Assembly: GCA_030604585.1 (NCBI GenBank)
Contig: JAUVVP010000040.1
Location: 1 to 9,643, forward strand
Source: Planctomycetota bacterium
GTDB lineage: Bacteria; Planctomycetota; Brocadiia; SM23-32
Direction of reading: 5' to 3'
Length of the DNA: 9,643 bases
The position numbers and the translations under genes are program-made. This document shows positions 1 to 9,643 of the stretch, piece by piece (the first letter of the stretch is position 1; each line of letters opens with the position of its first letter). Under the pieces are notes generated by a model, which made no database searches, had not been told where the DNA came from, and saw only the letters and a program-made list of their open reading frames with translations.

Positions 1-22
1 CCGGGCGTGCGCCCTTCCCTTC

Positions 23-52
23 GGCGCCGTTCGGCCGGGAACGGCCGGCGCC
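23..52 (-). other. GC-rich hairpin downstream of the YihY-type gene
   Basis: An imperfect inverted repeat lies 23 bases past the YihY-type stop codon. The outer stem is GGCGC (23-27) with GCGCC (48-52) and the inner stem is CGTTC (28-32) with GAACG (39-43), with a six-base loop and a four-base bulge on one side. No T-run follows on the minus strand, so it is not a classical intrinsic terminator. It may stabilise the mRNA 3' end or assist Rho-independent pausing. The 9-base GCGCCCTTC occurs on both sides (9-17 and 48-56, the latter overlapping the stem). Confidence 0.3.
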
Positions 53-74
53 CTTCAGAGCCGCGGCCAGCGAC

Positions 75-2363
75 CTATTCCTCCTGCGAGGGAGCACGCC
101 TGGGCCACTTGTTGCGCTCTTCCTCGCACTGCTGGAGCAGGTCGCGGAAGGTCATGTCCTGGAGGGCCTTGTCCTGCGACTCGATGGCCAAGCGGAAGGC
201 GCGCTCCAACCTGTCCTCGTAAGGCTTGTCTTCGGGGCGGGTGGAGCGGGAGTCGTCGCGGAAGCGGTCCGTTATGCCGAGCACCTCGCTCAGTTTGAGC
301 TTGGACAGGTCGCGGGCGGGATGGAAGGCGTCGCGCTGCTCGCCCACGGGGGTCAGCAGCCCGAGCCTGACCAGCCTGCCGGCAGCGTCGGCTGCTTCCT
401 CGGTGGTGGTCTGAAGTATCTCCGCCAGCCTGCTGGCCGTGGCGGGCTTGCCGGTCTGCCAGAACTCGCGCGCCACGTACATCATTATGCGCGCCGCCAG
501 GCAGCGGTCAATGAAGATGCTTGAGAGCCGGTGCAGCTTGTCGCGGTAGCGCAGCAGGCCGACGTTCTGAATGGTAAAGCAGACTTCCGCGCCGAACAAC
601 ACGATTATCCACAGCAGCCAGATCCAGAGCAGGAAGATCGGGACGGCGCCCAGCGAGCCGTATATCCGCTCGTACTTCACCGCCTTCAGCACGTAGAGGC
701 TGAACAGCGGCCTGGCGCCGTGAAGCAGCAGGCTGGCGAGGAACGCCCCCCACGCGGCGCTGCCGAACCTGACCCGCGTGTGCGGCAGAAACTTGTAGAC
801 AGCCATCAGGACCAACCACGTCGTCACAAAGGGCAGAAGCTGCTCGCCCACAGCGGTCAGCACCTGGACGACCTGGCCGATGACGGCTGCATCGCCCAGG
901 TGCAGCCTGATGTAGGCGCCCAGGCGCTCCTGCCCCCAGACCGAGGTACCGATAAGGACCGGTCCGAGCCAGATCAACGTGCAGAAAGAGGTGAACTTGA
1001 TCCACAGTGGCCTCCGCTCGGTGACCTTCCAGATGTTGTTGAGCGTCCGCTCGACCGTGTTCAGCAGCGAGGTCGCCGTCACCAGGAGGAAAAGGAGGCC
1101 AAGCGCGCCGATCTCCAGCCGCCCGACCTTGTCAATGAACAAGCGGATGTGGTCAACGACGGCCAGGCTGATGGCACGGGCTTCCGCTTCGCGCCCCTTC
1201 TGCAAGGCGGTCTTGTACTCCTGCAGGGCCTCCTCCTGCCGGCCGGCTTTCTCGTAGAGTTCGCCCAGCGCGGCGTGCACTTCGCCGGAGTGCTCCAGCG
1301 CACCGGCGGCCTCGCTCAGGTCCCGCAGCGCCGCCTCCAGCGTCTGGTCCGCCTCCGCATCGCCGTGGACGTGCAGCACGGCGTAGAGCTCCGCCTCCTC
1401 CTTGCCGAGTTCGAACAGGGCGCGACCCAGCTTCTTGACGGCCTCGCCGTGCCGTCGGGCCAGGCGCCTCAGTTCATCGTTCTCGGCGGCCCGCCCGGCC
1501 AGGACCAGCGCGTCGCAGTAGTTGAGGAGCGCAGCCCTGTAGTGCCTGACGGCCTCGGCCGGTTCGCGTTGGCCGGCCCGCGCGTCCCCCAGCGCCTCGT
1601 GGGCTTCCCCCGCGGCCTGACGGGCGGCGATGGCCGGATAGCCCGCCTTCTCCGCGAGGGCCAGGCTCTCGACGGCGTCCAGGTAGCGCCCGCCTTTCGT
1701 GTGGGAGATCGCATCCTTGTAGTACTGCTCGGCGTCCGCGGGCAAGGCCGCCTGCGGCGGCCCCGGCCCCGCATCCAGCCCGGCGGCGCCGTAGTAGGCC
1801 GCCTGAGCGTCCGCCTGCATCAGGGCGAAGGTCTGCCGCAACGAGGCAACCCCCACCAGGTGCAAGGTGCTCATGCCGCGGCGGACCTGGGCCGGGTCCG
1901 CACCGGCGTTGAGGGCCCTGACGTAGAGACGCAACGTTGACCCGACCCCTGCGATGCGCGTGCGACGGTCCGCTTCGGCCAGGGACTCCGCCGGCGACAT
2001 CCCGACGACGGGCAGGCCCTCCTCCGCCTCGGGGGCCGCTTGCCGCTGCCGCCGGTCCTGCGTCTCCAACAGCGGCGCCGCCAGTATGGTGCGGAAGATC
2101 GCGTCCTGGGCCCTCTCCTCGACGCCCTCCAGCGCGGCGAACCCGCGGAATATGGAAAAGGCCACTGCGAAGAGCGGGACCAGGGACAGAAGGGTGGTGA
2201 AGGTGAGCGCCGCCGCCTGCTGGGGGCAGCGGTTCCGGACCAGTTCGCGCAGGATGTAGAAGTAGAGGCGCACCTGCCCCCGCACGAACTTGACCCACCG
2301 CGAGGGGTCCGCCGCGTCCTCCCAGCGGATCTCCTCAATCCTGTCCCGAAGCTTCTTGAACAT
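75..2363 (-). CDS. YihY/BrkB family inner-membrane protein with large TPR-containing insertion and C-terminal winged-helix-like domain
   Basis: This 762-residue protein is far longer than typical family members of about 290 (E. coli YihY) or about 400-450 (forms with a C-terminal extension). The family (once misnamed RNase BN) has six membrane helices and an uncertain transport or envelope role. The first helix is at about 50-75 (AALTFTTLLSLVPLFAVAFS). The fold resumes near 402 with helices at about 417-437, 455-475, 507-526, 535-555 and 572-595, including the family-like NTVERTLNNIWKV (435-447), ERIYGSLGAVPIFLLWIW (565-582) and FGAEV (590-594). Residues about 97-400 are extra: an Ala-rich helical region with TPR-like units near 205-240, 244-281 and 361-390. 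Residues about 615-700 resemble the winged-helix-like tail of longer homologues (GRLVRLGLLTP, HPARDL). The ATG has GGTGA six bases upstream. The frame is unbroken, so this looks like a real fusion rather than an assembly join. It is probably cotranscribed with the DUF4432 and UbiB-like genes. Transported substrate unknown. Confidence 0.93.
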   Translation of the reverse strand: MFKKLRDRIEEIRWEDAADPSRWVKFVRGQVRLYFYILRELVRNRCPQQAAALTFTTLLSLVPLFAVAFSIFRGFAALEGVEERAQDAIFRTILAAPLLETQDRRQRQAAPEAEEGLPVVGMSPAESLAEADRRTRIAGVGSTLRLYVRALNAGADPAQVRRGMSTLHLVGVASLRQTFALMQADAQAAYYGAAGLDAGPGPPQAALPADAEQYYKDAISHTKGGRYLDAVESLALAEKAGYPAIAARQAAGEAHEALGDARAGQREPAEAVRHYRAALLNYCDALVLAGRAAENDELRRLARRHGEAVKKLGRALFELGKEEAELYAVLHVHGDAEADQTLEAALRDLSEAAGALEHSGEVHAALGELYEKAGRQEEALQEYKTALQKGREAEARAISLAVVDHIRLFIDKVGRLEIGALGLLFLLVTATSLLNTVERTLNNIWKVTERRPLWIKFTSFCTLIWLGPVLIGTSVWGQERLGAYIRLHLGDAAVIGQVVQVLTAVGEQLLPFVTTWLVLMAVYKFLPHTRVRFGSAAWGAFLASLLLHGARPLFSLYVLKAVKYERIYGSLGAVPIFLLWIWLLWIIVLFGAEVCFTIQNVGLLRYRDKLHRLSSIFIDRCLAARIMMYVAREFWQTGKPATASRLAEILQTTTEEAADAAGRLVRLGLLTPVGEQRDAFHPARDLSKLKLSEVLGITDRFRDDSRSTRPEDKPYEDRLERAFRLAIESQDKALQDMTFRDLLQQCEEERNKWPRRAPSQEE

Positions 2364-2387
2364 GGCTCCTCACCGGGCCGGCCCCGC

Positions 2388-3584
2388 TCAGGTGGGGCAG
2401 TACTCGGGGTCGGGTTCCTGGCGCACGACGGACTCTTTGCCCTCCGAGAGCGCAGCGATCTCGTCCTTGAGCTGGGCCACCTCGTCCGCGTCCTCCAGCA
2501 GGCCGAAGACGAGGTCCGTCTCGTAGGTGCCCTCCCCGGGCAGCTCGATCACGCGCCCCTTGCTCCTTTCGAAGGCCCGCTGATTCGGATAGTCGGTGCC
2601 AGGCTCCAGTCCGGTCACGTAGCCGTCGCTCTCGGCGGCCGTGTTCTTCCAGATAGTGAAGGCGGGCAGCTGCTCGACCGAGTACCTGATGGTCGCGGCC
2701 AACTGCTCGCCGGGGTCGGTCAATGCCAGCACCGTCTTGCCGTTCTCGTCGGCGTGGAGCCTCAGGAAGTAGCACTGCTCGGCGAAGCCGGCCTCGGGCG
2801 GCCCATAGGAGTCCCAATCGGCCATGCCTTCCTGTGCCCGCTCGTCCCGCGGGCAGACGAACTGGACCGGCGCCAGCAGCCGCGACCCCTCGCTCAGCAA
2901 CGGGGGCCCGTAGTTGCAGTGGTACAGCAGCTCCAGCTCCGCAGGCGTAGCGCCCAGGTTCGTCACCACGTCGTTGACCGCAAACTCGCGGGAACCCGGC
3001 AGAGTGGAAACGGTCGAGGTCAGCCCGAAGGAGGGCCCGAACACAACGGCGTCCCGCACTTCGCCCACGACGGCCAGCTCGTAAGGCGGATCGAGCTGGA
3101 CCCTGACCCGCACCCGCATCGCCGGCACGTTGGCGATGGTGCCGTGAAGGGGCAGCAAGACCTGCGTCTCGGCCCCCGTGTTGTTCAGGACGGTGTCCTC
3201 GCCTGGAGCGCCGTGATAGGAAAGCCCGCAGCGGCAGATCATCTCGTTGAAGCCGGCCAGCCAGCCGAGGCCCCCCCGCGACTCGGCATGGACGTAGGCC
3301 GGGTGGACGACCTCCCGCACGGGGCTGTTCCACCCGAGCGACACATCCTCGGTGAAGGCCTCCAGAACGCCCATCCCCCGCGTCGGGATAATCACAACGG
3401 TCATGCAGCCGTTGTCAATCTCCACCAGGTCCACGCCCGACTGCTTGCCGCCTTTGAGCGTGAACTTGTTGATGCGCCACTGCGGACCTTCGTAGCCGAC
3501 GAAGTTGGCGCTGCGAAGCTCGTAGCTCTCCTCGCAGACGCTCTCCCATCCGTCAATCAGGACCCTCTCGAAGTACTCAGCCAT
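2388..3584 (-). CDS. DUF4432 family protein (galactose-mutarotase-like fold)
   Basis: This 398-residue, probably cytoplasmic protein resembles the DUF4432 family, predicted relatives of aldose 1-epimerases whose substrate is mostly undefined. Family-like stretches, in order, are VVIIPTRGMGVLEA (63-76), GWNSP (84-88), GLGWLAGFNEMICRCGL (105-121), LLPLHGTIANVPA (143-155), LYHCNYGPPLL (220-230) and FTIWKN (309-314) with YVTGLEPGTDYPNQR (322-336). His147 and His222 are candidate sugar-contacting residues by position in conserved blocks; this is inference. No signal peptide or membrane helix is seen. The frame stays open 53 codons upstream, but ATG at 3584 is chosen because AGGAG lies ten bases before it and the upstream part is Arg-rich and overlaps the UbiB-like gene. 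It starts 62 bases after that gene's stop and ends 24 bases before the YihY-type gene, consistent with one transcript. The last 30 residues are polar and acidic. A sugar-epimerase or sugar-sensing role is plausible but unshown. Confidence 0.9.
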   Translation of the reverse strand: MAEYFERVLIDGWESVCEESYELRSANFVGYEGPQWRINKFTLKGGKQSGVDLVEIDNGCMTVVIIPTRGMGVLEAFTEDVSLGWNSPVREVVHPAYVHAESRGGLGWLAGFNEMICRCGLSYHGAPGEDTVLNNTGAETQVLLPLHGTIANVPAMRVRVRVQLDPPYELAVVGEVRDAVVFGPSFGLTSTVSTLPGSREFAVNDVVTNLGATPAELELLYHCNYGPPLLSEGSRLLAPVQFVCPRDERAQEGMADWDSYGPPEAGFAEQCYFLRLHADENGKTVLALTDPGEQLAATIRYSVEQLPAFTIWKNTAAESDGYVTGLEPGTDYPNQRAFERSKGRVIELPGEGTYETDLVFGLLEDADEVAQLKDEIAALSEGKESVVRQEPDPEYCPT

Positions 3585-3646
3585 CTCCGCCGGTCTCCTC
3601 TCCGGTATGCACTGAACTTGCCCCTCCAGGCCGCCCCGGCCGCAGC

Positions 3647-5332
3647 CTATATGCGGCGCGAGCGCAGAATGCCGACAGCGAGCCAGCCTCCCAGCACCAG
3701 GCCGAACAGCAACCCGACCAGCCCGAGCACGCTGACCGTCCAACCGAATATTGTAACCGCCCCTATCTCGGATTCCAGCAGCGCGGAGGAAGCCATGATG
3801 ATGGCGGCCAGGATGATGCTCAGGGAGAGGCGGTTGCCCGTCTGGTCCAGTTCGGTCAGGCCCTTCTCAAAGCCCTCATGCCGGATGGTGAACTCGAAGA
3901 GCCCCCTCTGAAGTTTCTGTATCAATCGGCGGACTTCCCGCGGTCCCTCGGTGACCAGTGTGCCCAGATGGTAGCCGCCGGCGGTCAGGCTCCGCCGAAC
4001 GCCGGCGGGCGATATCTTCTCGCGCAGCAGCTTGCCGGCGTAGGGGGCCGCCAGCGAAGCCACGTTCAAGCCGGGATCCAACTGTGTGACCACGCCACTG
4101 ATGACCACCAGGGCCCGCCCCATCAGGACGAAGTCCCGCGGCACCTCGACCCTGTACTTCCGTATGACGTTCATGACATCCTGGAAGGAACGCTGAAAGT
4201 CCAGCTTCTCAAGGGGCACGCTGCTGTGGCGGTCGAGCAATCCGACCAACTCCTCCCGCAGGTCGGCCGCCTGCGCCTCGCCGGGGCCCTGGCCCATCTC
4301 GCTGAGCACCTCGGCGACCAGCTCGAGCTGCCCGTTGCCGAGCGCCATCATGCAGACGCCCAGGTCCCTGCGCAGCCGCCCGCTGAGCCGCCCGATCAGC
4401 CCGAAGTCCAACAGGGCGACGCGCCCTTGCTCGGTCACCAGGATGTTGCCCGGGTGGGGGTCGGCGTGGAAGACGCCCAGGATGAAGAACTGCCGCAGGT
4501 AGACGTCCATGACGGTCCGCGCGACTGCCTTCTTGTCCAGCGGCCCATCGTCGCGGCGCAGCAGTTCGCTCAGGTGCGCACCTTCCATGCGCTTCATGGT
4601 CAGGACGCGCTCGGTGGTGTAGTCCCAGTAGACCTCCGGAATCTCAATCCGCTCGTCGTCCTTGAACCTCTCCCGGAACTTGTGGGTGTAGGCGGCTTCC
4701 GAGACGAAGTCCAGTTCGCGGGTGATGGCCCGCGCGAATTCATCCACCAGCATCGGCAGCCGGAAGGCCTCGAACTCCTCGACCTTGTCCGCCTGGGCCG
4801 CCAGGAAGGTCAGTATCGCCACATCATCCTCGATGACCCTCTCAATGCGCGGCCGGCGGACCTTCACCACCACCGGCGTGCCATCGTGCAGCCGCGCATC
4901 GTGCACCTGGGCAATGGACCCGCTGGCGCGGGGCTCGTTGTTGAACTCGCCGAAGAGCTCCTCCGCCGGCGCCCCGAGTTCGTCCAGCACGATGGCCCGC
5001 GAGACGTCGCCCGAGAACGGCGCCACGTGGTGGCAGATGCGCTCCAGCTCCCGGATGTACTCGGTGGGCAGCACGTCCGGCCGGGTGGCCAGCATCTGGC
5101 CGAACTTCACGAACGTCGGCCCCAACTCCTCCAGCACGGAGGCAAACCGGGCCGCCAGCTCCTCCGGCCGGGCGGCGCGAACCCGACGGGGCAGCCGCAG
5201 CCACGTCGGCAGGTACTGCTGAAGGTCAACGCGGCTGATAAGGTGGCCCAGCCCGTGCGAGGCGGCCTTACGGACTATGTGGGCCATGCGCCGAACGCGC
5301 CGCGGCCCCTTCAGGATGGAGATTATCCTCAC
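3647..5332 (-). CDS. ABC1/AarF/UbiB family atypical kinase-like protein
   Basis: This 561-residue protein belongs to the UbiB/COQ8 group of kinase-like ATPases, known for a role in ubiquinone synthesis in proteobacteria and for lipid-related roles elsewhere. The hallmark KxGQ motif is KFGQ at 76-79. The loop replacing the usual P-loop is ASGSIAQVH at 136-144, and the ATP-contacting Lys is K157 in VVVKVRRP. ELDFVSEA (206-213) follows. The catalytic segment HADPHPGN is at 289-296 and the metal-binding DFG at 309-311, so the nucleotide site looks complete. The C-terminus has two hydrophobic helices, about 503-520 and 528-555, as in membrane-anchored UbiB proteins. The GTG start at 5332 is preferred over ATG at 5287 because GGGAG lies six bases upstream of GTG and nothing similar precedes the ATG. 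A strong promoter candidate lies just upstream. No quinone-synthesis gene is in view, so a ubiquinone role is not assumed; menaquinone-based or lipid-related functions are equally open. Confidence 0.95.
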   Translation of the reverse strand: MRIISILKGPRRVRRMAHIVRKAASHGLGHLISRVDLQQYLPTWLRLPRRVRAARPEELAARFASVLEELGPTFVKFGQMLATRPDVLPTEYIRELERICHHVAPFSGDVSRAIVLDELGAPAEELFGEFNNEPRASGSIAQVHDARLHDGTPVVVKVRRPRIERVIEDDVAILTFLAAQADKVEEFEAFRLPMLVDEFARAITRELDFVSEAAYTHKFRERFKDDERIEIPEVYWDYTTERVLTMKRMEGAHLSELLRRDDGPLDKKAVARTVMDVYLRQFFILGVFHADPHPGNILVTEQGRVALLDFGLIGRLSGRLRRDLGVCMMALGNGQLELVAEVLSEMGQGPGEAQAADLREELVGLLDRHSSVPLEKLDFQRSFQDVMNVIRKYRVEVPRDFVLMGRALVVISGVVTQLDPGLNVASLAAPYAGKLLREKISPAGVRRSLTAGGYHLGTLVTEGPREVRRLIQKLQRGLFEFTIRHEGFEKGLTELDQTGNRLSLSIILAAIIMASSALLESEIGAVTIFGWTVSVLGLVGLLFGLVLGGWLAVGILRSRRI

Positions 5333-5343
5333 AGCGCTCTCCC
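5330..5343 (-). promoter_or_regulatory. Ribosome binding site supporting a GTG start
   Basis: GGGAG at 5343-5339 lies six bases upstream of GTG at 5332-5330. The only nearby alternative, ATG at 5287, is preceded by a GC-rich stretch with no Shine-Dalgarno match. This decides the start of the UbiB-like gene. Confidence 0.6.
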
Positions 5344-5373
5344 AGCTTCCACGAACCCCACCCGCTGCCCCCC

Positions 5374-5401
5374 ATTATAGGCGTGTGAGCCCGGCTGACA
5401 A
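5374..5401 (-). promoter_or_regulatory. Sigma70-type promoter upstream of the UbiB-like gene
   Basis: Read on the minus strand, TTGTCA (5401-5396) is followed after 16 bases by a perfect TATAAT (5379-5374). This is a near-consensus -35/-10 pair in an otherwise very GC-rich region, inside the 81-base gap between the glycosyltransferase stop and the UbiB-like start. Transcription would begin near 5367, giving a leader of about 35 bases with GGGAG before the GTG start. It could drive the UbiB-like, DUF4432 and YihY-type genes together. The match is seen directly; activity is inferred. Confidence 0.65.
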
Positions 5402-5413
5402 CAGCAAAGGCGC

Positions 5414-6232
5414 TCAGGAAGCCGACTGCTGCCGGCCCGGGTCGGCCGGTTCAAACGCCGGCGGGTCGTCAGCGTGTTGCAGCTCCCACAGCCGCAGCTC
5501 CCGGATGAACCTGTGGTACGCCGTGCCGACGGCGACGGCCAGGCCCGGCACGCCGTCCAGGATGCCCAGCCTCAGAAGGTAGCTCCTGGTGAAGGCGAAC
5601 GGCGGGTTCAGGACCAGGCGCAGCAGGGACGCTCGCTTGCCGCGCGCGCGCCGCGCCCGCGCTGCGGCCTCGGCAAAAGTGGCCGAGCGCTGGGCGTATT
5701 CCACGATGCCGCCCGGGAAGCTGAAATGCAGGATGTCCCCCTTCAGCTTCTTGACGCGCCCCTCAACGACGAACTCGGGATGGGGCTCCTGGCCCATCAG
5801 CCTGGCGGCCTCCCGCCGCACGAAGCGCACCTTGTGCTGCGGATACCAGCCGCCGTGCTTGATCCAGCGGTCCACGAAGTAGGTCTTGCGAGGGAACGCA
5901 AACCCGTCGTATTCGACCTGCCGGGGCTGCGCCAGCCAGGAGTGTATCTCGCCAGCGGCCTGCTGGGTGAGCGCCTCGTCGGCATCGAGCCACAGGACCC
6001 ATTCGCACGTGGTCTGCTCGAACGCAAACCGGGTCTGCGCCACGTATCCGGCGAACTCCCGCCGGATGATCTTGTCCGTGTACTCGCCGGCGATCTCGCA
6101 GGTCGCGTCCTGGCTGTAGGAGTCCACGACCACCAGTTCGTCAACCCACTTCATGCTATCCAGGCAGTCGCGGAGCCCCTCTTGCTCGTTGTAGGTGATG
6201 ACGAAGCCCGACACGCTCCTGCCGCCGATCAT
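5414..6232 (-). CDS. Family 2 glycosyltransferase, WaaE/KdtX-like
   Basis: This 272-residue GT-A fold glycosyltransferase probably transfers a sugar from a nucleotide-sugar donor to a lipid-linked or LPS-core acceptor at the cytoplasmic face of the inner membrane. The N-terminus opens with FVITYNEQ (10-17), typical of GT2. VVVDSYSQD (34-42) forms part of the nucleotide-binding site, and WLDADE (81-86) carries the DXD metal-binding motif. Further on are HGGWYPQHKVRFVRR (126-140) and HPEFVVEGRVKKLKGDILH (151-169), then LDGVPGL (225-231). This order is characteristic of the WaaE-type LPS-core glucosyltransferase branch and fits its usual length of about 250-280. The C-terminal helix region has no clear membrane anchor. 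ATG at 6232 has only a weak GAG six bases upstream, but it places the first strand correctly. No other LPS or capsule gene is visible nearby, so donor and acceptor cannot be named. Confidence 0.9.
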   Translation of the reverse strand: MIGGRSVSGFVITYNEQEGLRDCLDSMKWVDELVVVDSYSQDATCEIAGEYTDKIIRREFAGYVAQTRFAFEQTTCEWVLWLDADEALTQQAAGEIHSWLAQPRQVEYDGFAFPRKTYFVDRWIKHGGWYPQHKVRFVRREAARLMGQEPHPEFVVEGRVKKLKGDILHFSFPGGIVEYAQRSATFAEAAARARRARGKRASLLRLVLNPPFAFTRSYLLRLGILDGVPGLAVAVGTAYHRFIRELRLWELQHADDPPAFEPADPGRQQSAS

Positions 6233-6278
6233 CGTTCGCTCGCATGAAGGGGCTCAGCAAGCCACCTGAGAGGCGCCT

Positions 6279-6308
6279 ATTAGAGCACACGGACTCCCCG
6301 GCCCGCAA
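6279..6308 (-). promoter_or_regulatory. Possible promoter upstream of the glycosyltransferase gene
   Basis: In the 117-base gap before the glycosyltransferase, the minus strand carries TTGCGG (6308-6303), an 18-base spacer and TCTAAT (6284-6279). The -10 matches consensus at five of six positions and the -35 at four. The start codon is about 47 bases from the -10. It is weaker than the promoter before the UbiB-like gene and may be chance. The rest of this gap shows no clear terminator or RNA. Confidence 0.3.
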
Positions 6309-6349
6309 GGCGCACCGCACGGGCGGAAGGCGGCGGCCGGCGCAGCGGC

Positions 6350-9643
<3,294 letters not shown>

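Noticed and set aside
531..1940. Long plus-strand open frame of 469 codons, rich in Gln, Arg and Gly
   Set aside because: It is antisense to the YihY-type gene with low-complexity composition and no recognisable domain. It is explained as an antisense shadow of that gene.
1167..2075. Insertion in the YihY-type gene as a mobile element or assembly artefact
   Set aside because: The reading frame is continuous across both edges, base composition looks like the flanks, and I saw no terminal inverted repeats or target duplications. A protein-level domain insertion is the simpler reading.
3629..3641. Small hairpin GGCCG-CCC-CGGCC just after the UbiB-like stop codon
   Set aside because: It has only five base pairs and a three-base loop with no T-run, so it is not a credible terminator and does not argue against cotranscription.
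3585..3743. N-terminal extension of the DUF4432 gene by 53 codons
   Set aside because: The extension is Arg-rich, overlaps the 3' end of the UbiB-like gene and lacks family similarity, while ATG at 3584 has AGGAG at a workable distance.
2040..3911. Long plus-strand open frame of 623 codons
   Set aside because: It lies antisense to the start of the YihY-type gene and all of the DUF4432 gene. Its translation shows no family motifs, and minus-strand genes there have clear homology. High-GC codon bias creates such open antisense frames.
3878..5380. Plus-strand open frame of 500 codons
   Set aside because: It is antisense to nearly all of the UbiB-like gene, whose kinase motifs are unmistakable. 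The opposite frame has no recognisable motif.
5432..5449. Six-base perfect stem (CCGGCC/GGCCGG) near the end of the glycosyltransferase gene as a terminator
   Set aside because: It lies within the coding sequence, about 15 bases before the stop, and no T-run follows. Such stems are common by chance in GC-rich DNA.

Overview
This is a GC-rich bacterial window in which all six genes lie on the minus strand, so transcription runs from the right end to the left. Nothing in it names the organism. The mix suggests a diderm of the Planctomycetota/Phycisphaerae type or a similar TPR-rich lineage: a WaaE-type sugar transferase, a membrane protein with a spermidine-synthase-like domain, two TPR-bearing membrane proteins and strongly GC-biased codons. 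That placement is inference with low confidence.

Layout in transcription order. (1) 9643-9042: the C-terminal part of seryl-tRNA synthetase (serS), cut by the window edge. (2) 9055-6350: a 901-residue protein that starts inside the end of serS. It has about a dozen membrane helices, then a degenerate spermidine-synthase-like Rossmann domain, then C-terminal TPR repeats. (3) 6232-5414: a family 2 glycosyltransferase of the WaaE type. (4) 5332-3647: an ABC1/AarF/UbiB atypical kinase with two C-terminal membrane helices. (5) 3584-2388: a DUF4432 protein with a galactose-mutarotase-like fold. (6) 2363-75: a YihY/BrkB inner-membrane protein of 762 residues, whose first extracytoplasmic loop holds an insertion of about 300 residues with TPR-like repeats.

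Genes 1 and 2 overlap and are probably translationally coupled. A near-consensus sigma70-type promoter (TTGTCA, 16 bp, TATAAT) lies in the gap before gene 4. Genes 4, 5 and 6 are separated by only 62 and 24 bases, so they probably form one transcription unit. A weaker promoter candidate precedes gene 3. I found no tRNA, rRNA, CRISPR array, transposase or insertion-sequence ends. No gene-free stretch exceeds 120 bases; the longest gap is 117 bases, at 6233-6349.

I see no classical defence or mobile system. The most unusual content is two unrelated membrane proteins that each carry TPR-type modules, one as an insertion inside a conserved transmembrane fold and one as a tail on an apparent pseudoenzyme. 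A linked envelope role for the UbiB-like kinase, the DUF4432 protein and the YihY protein is possible but unproven.
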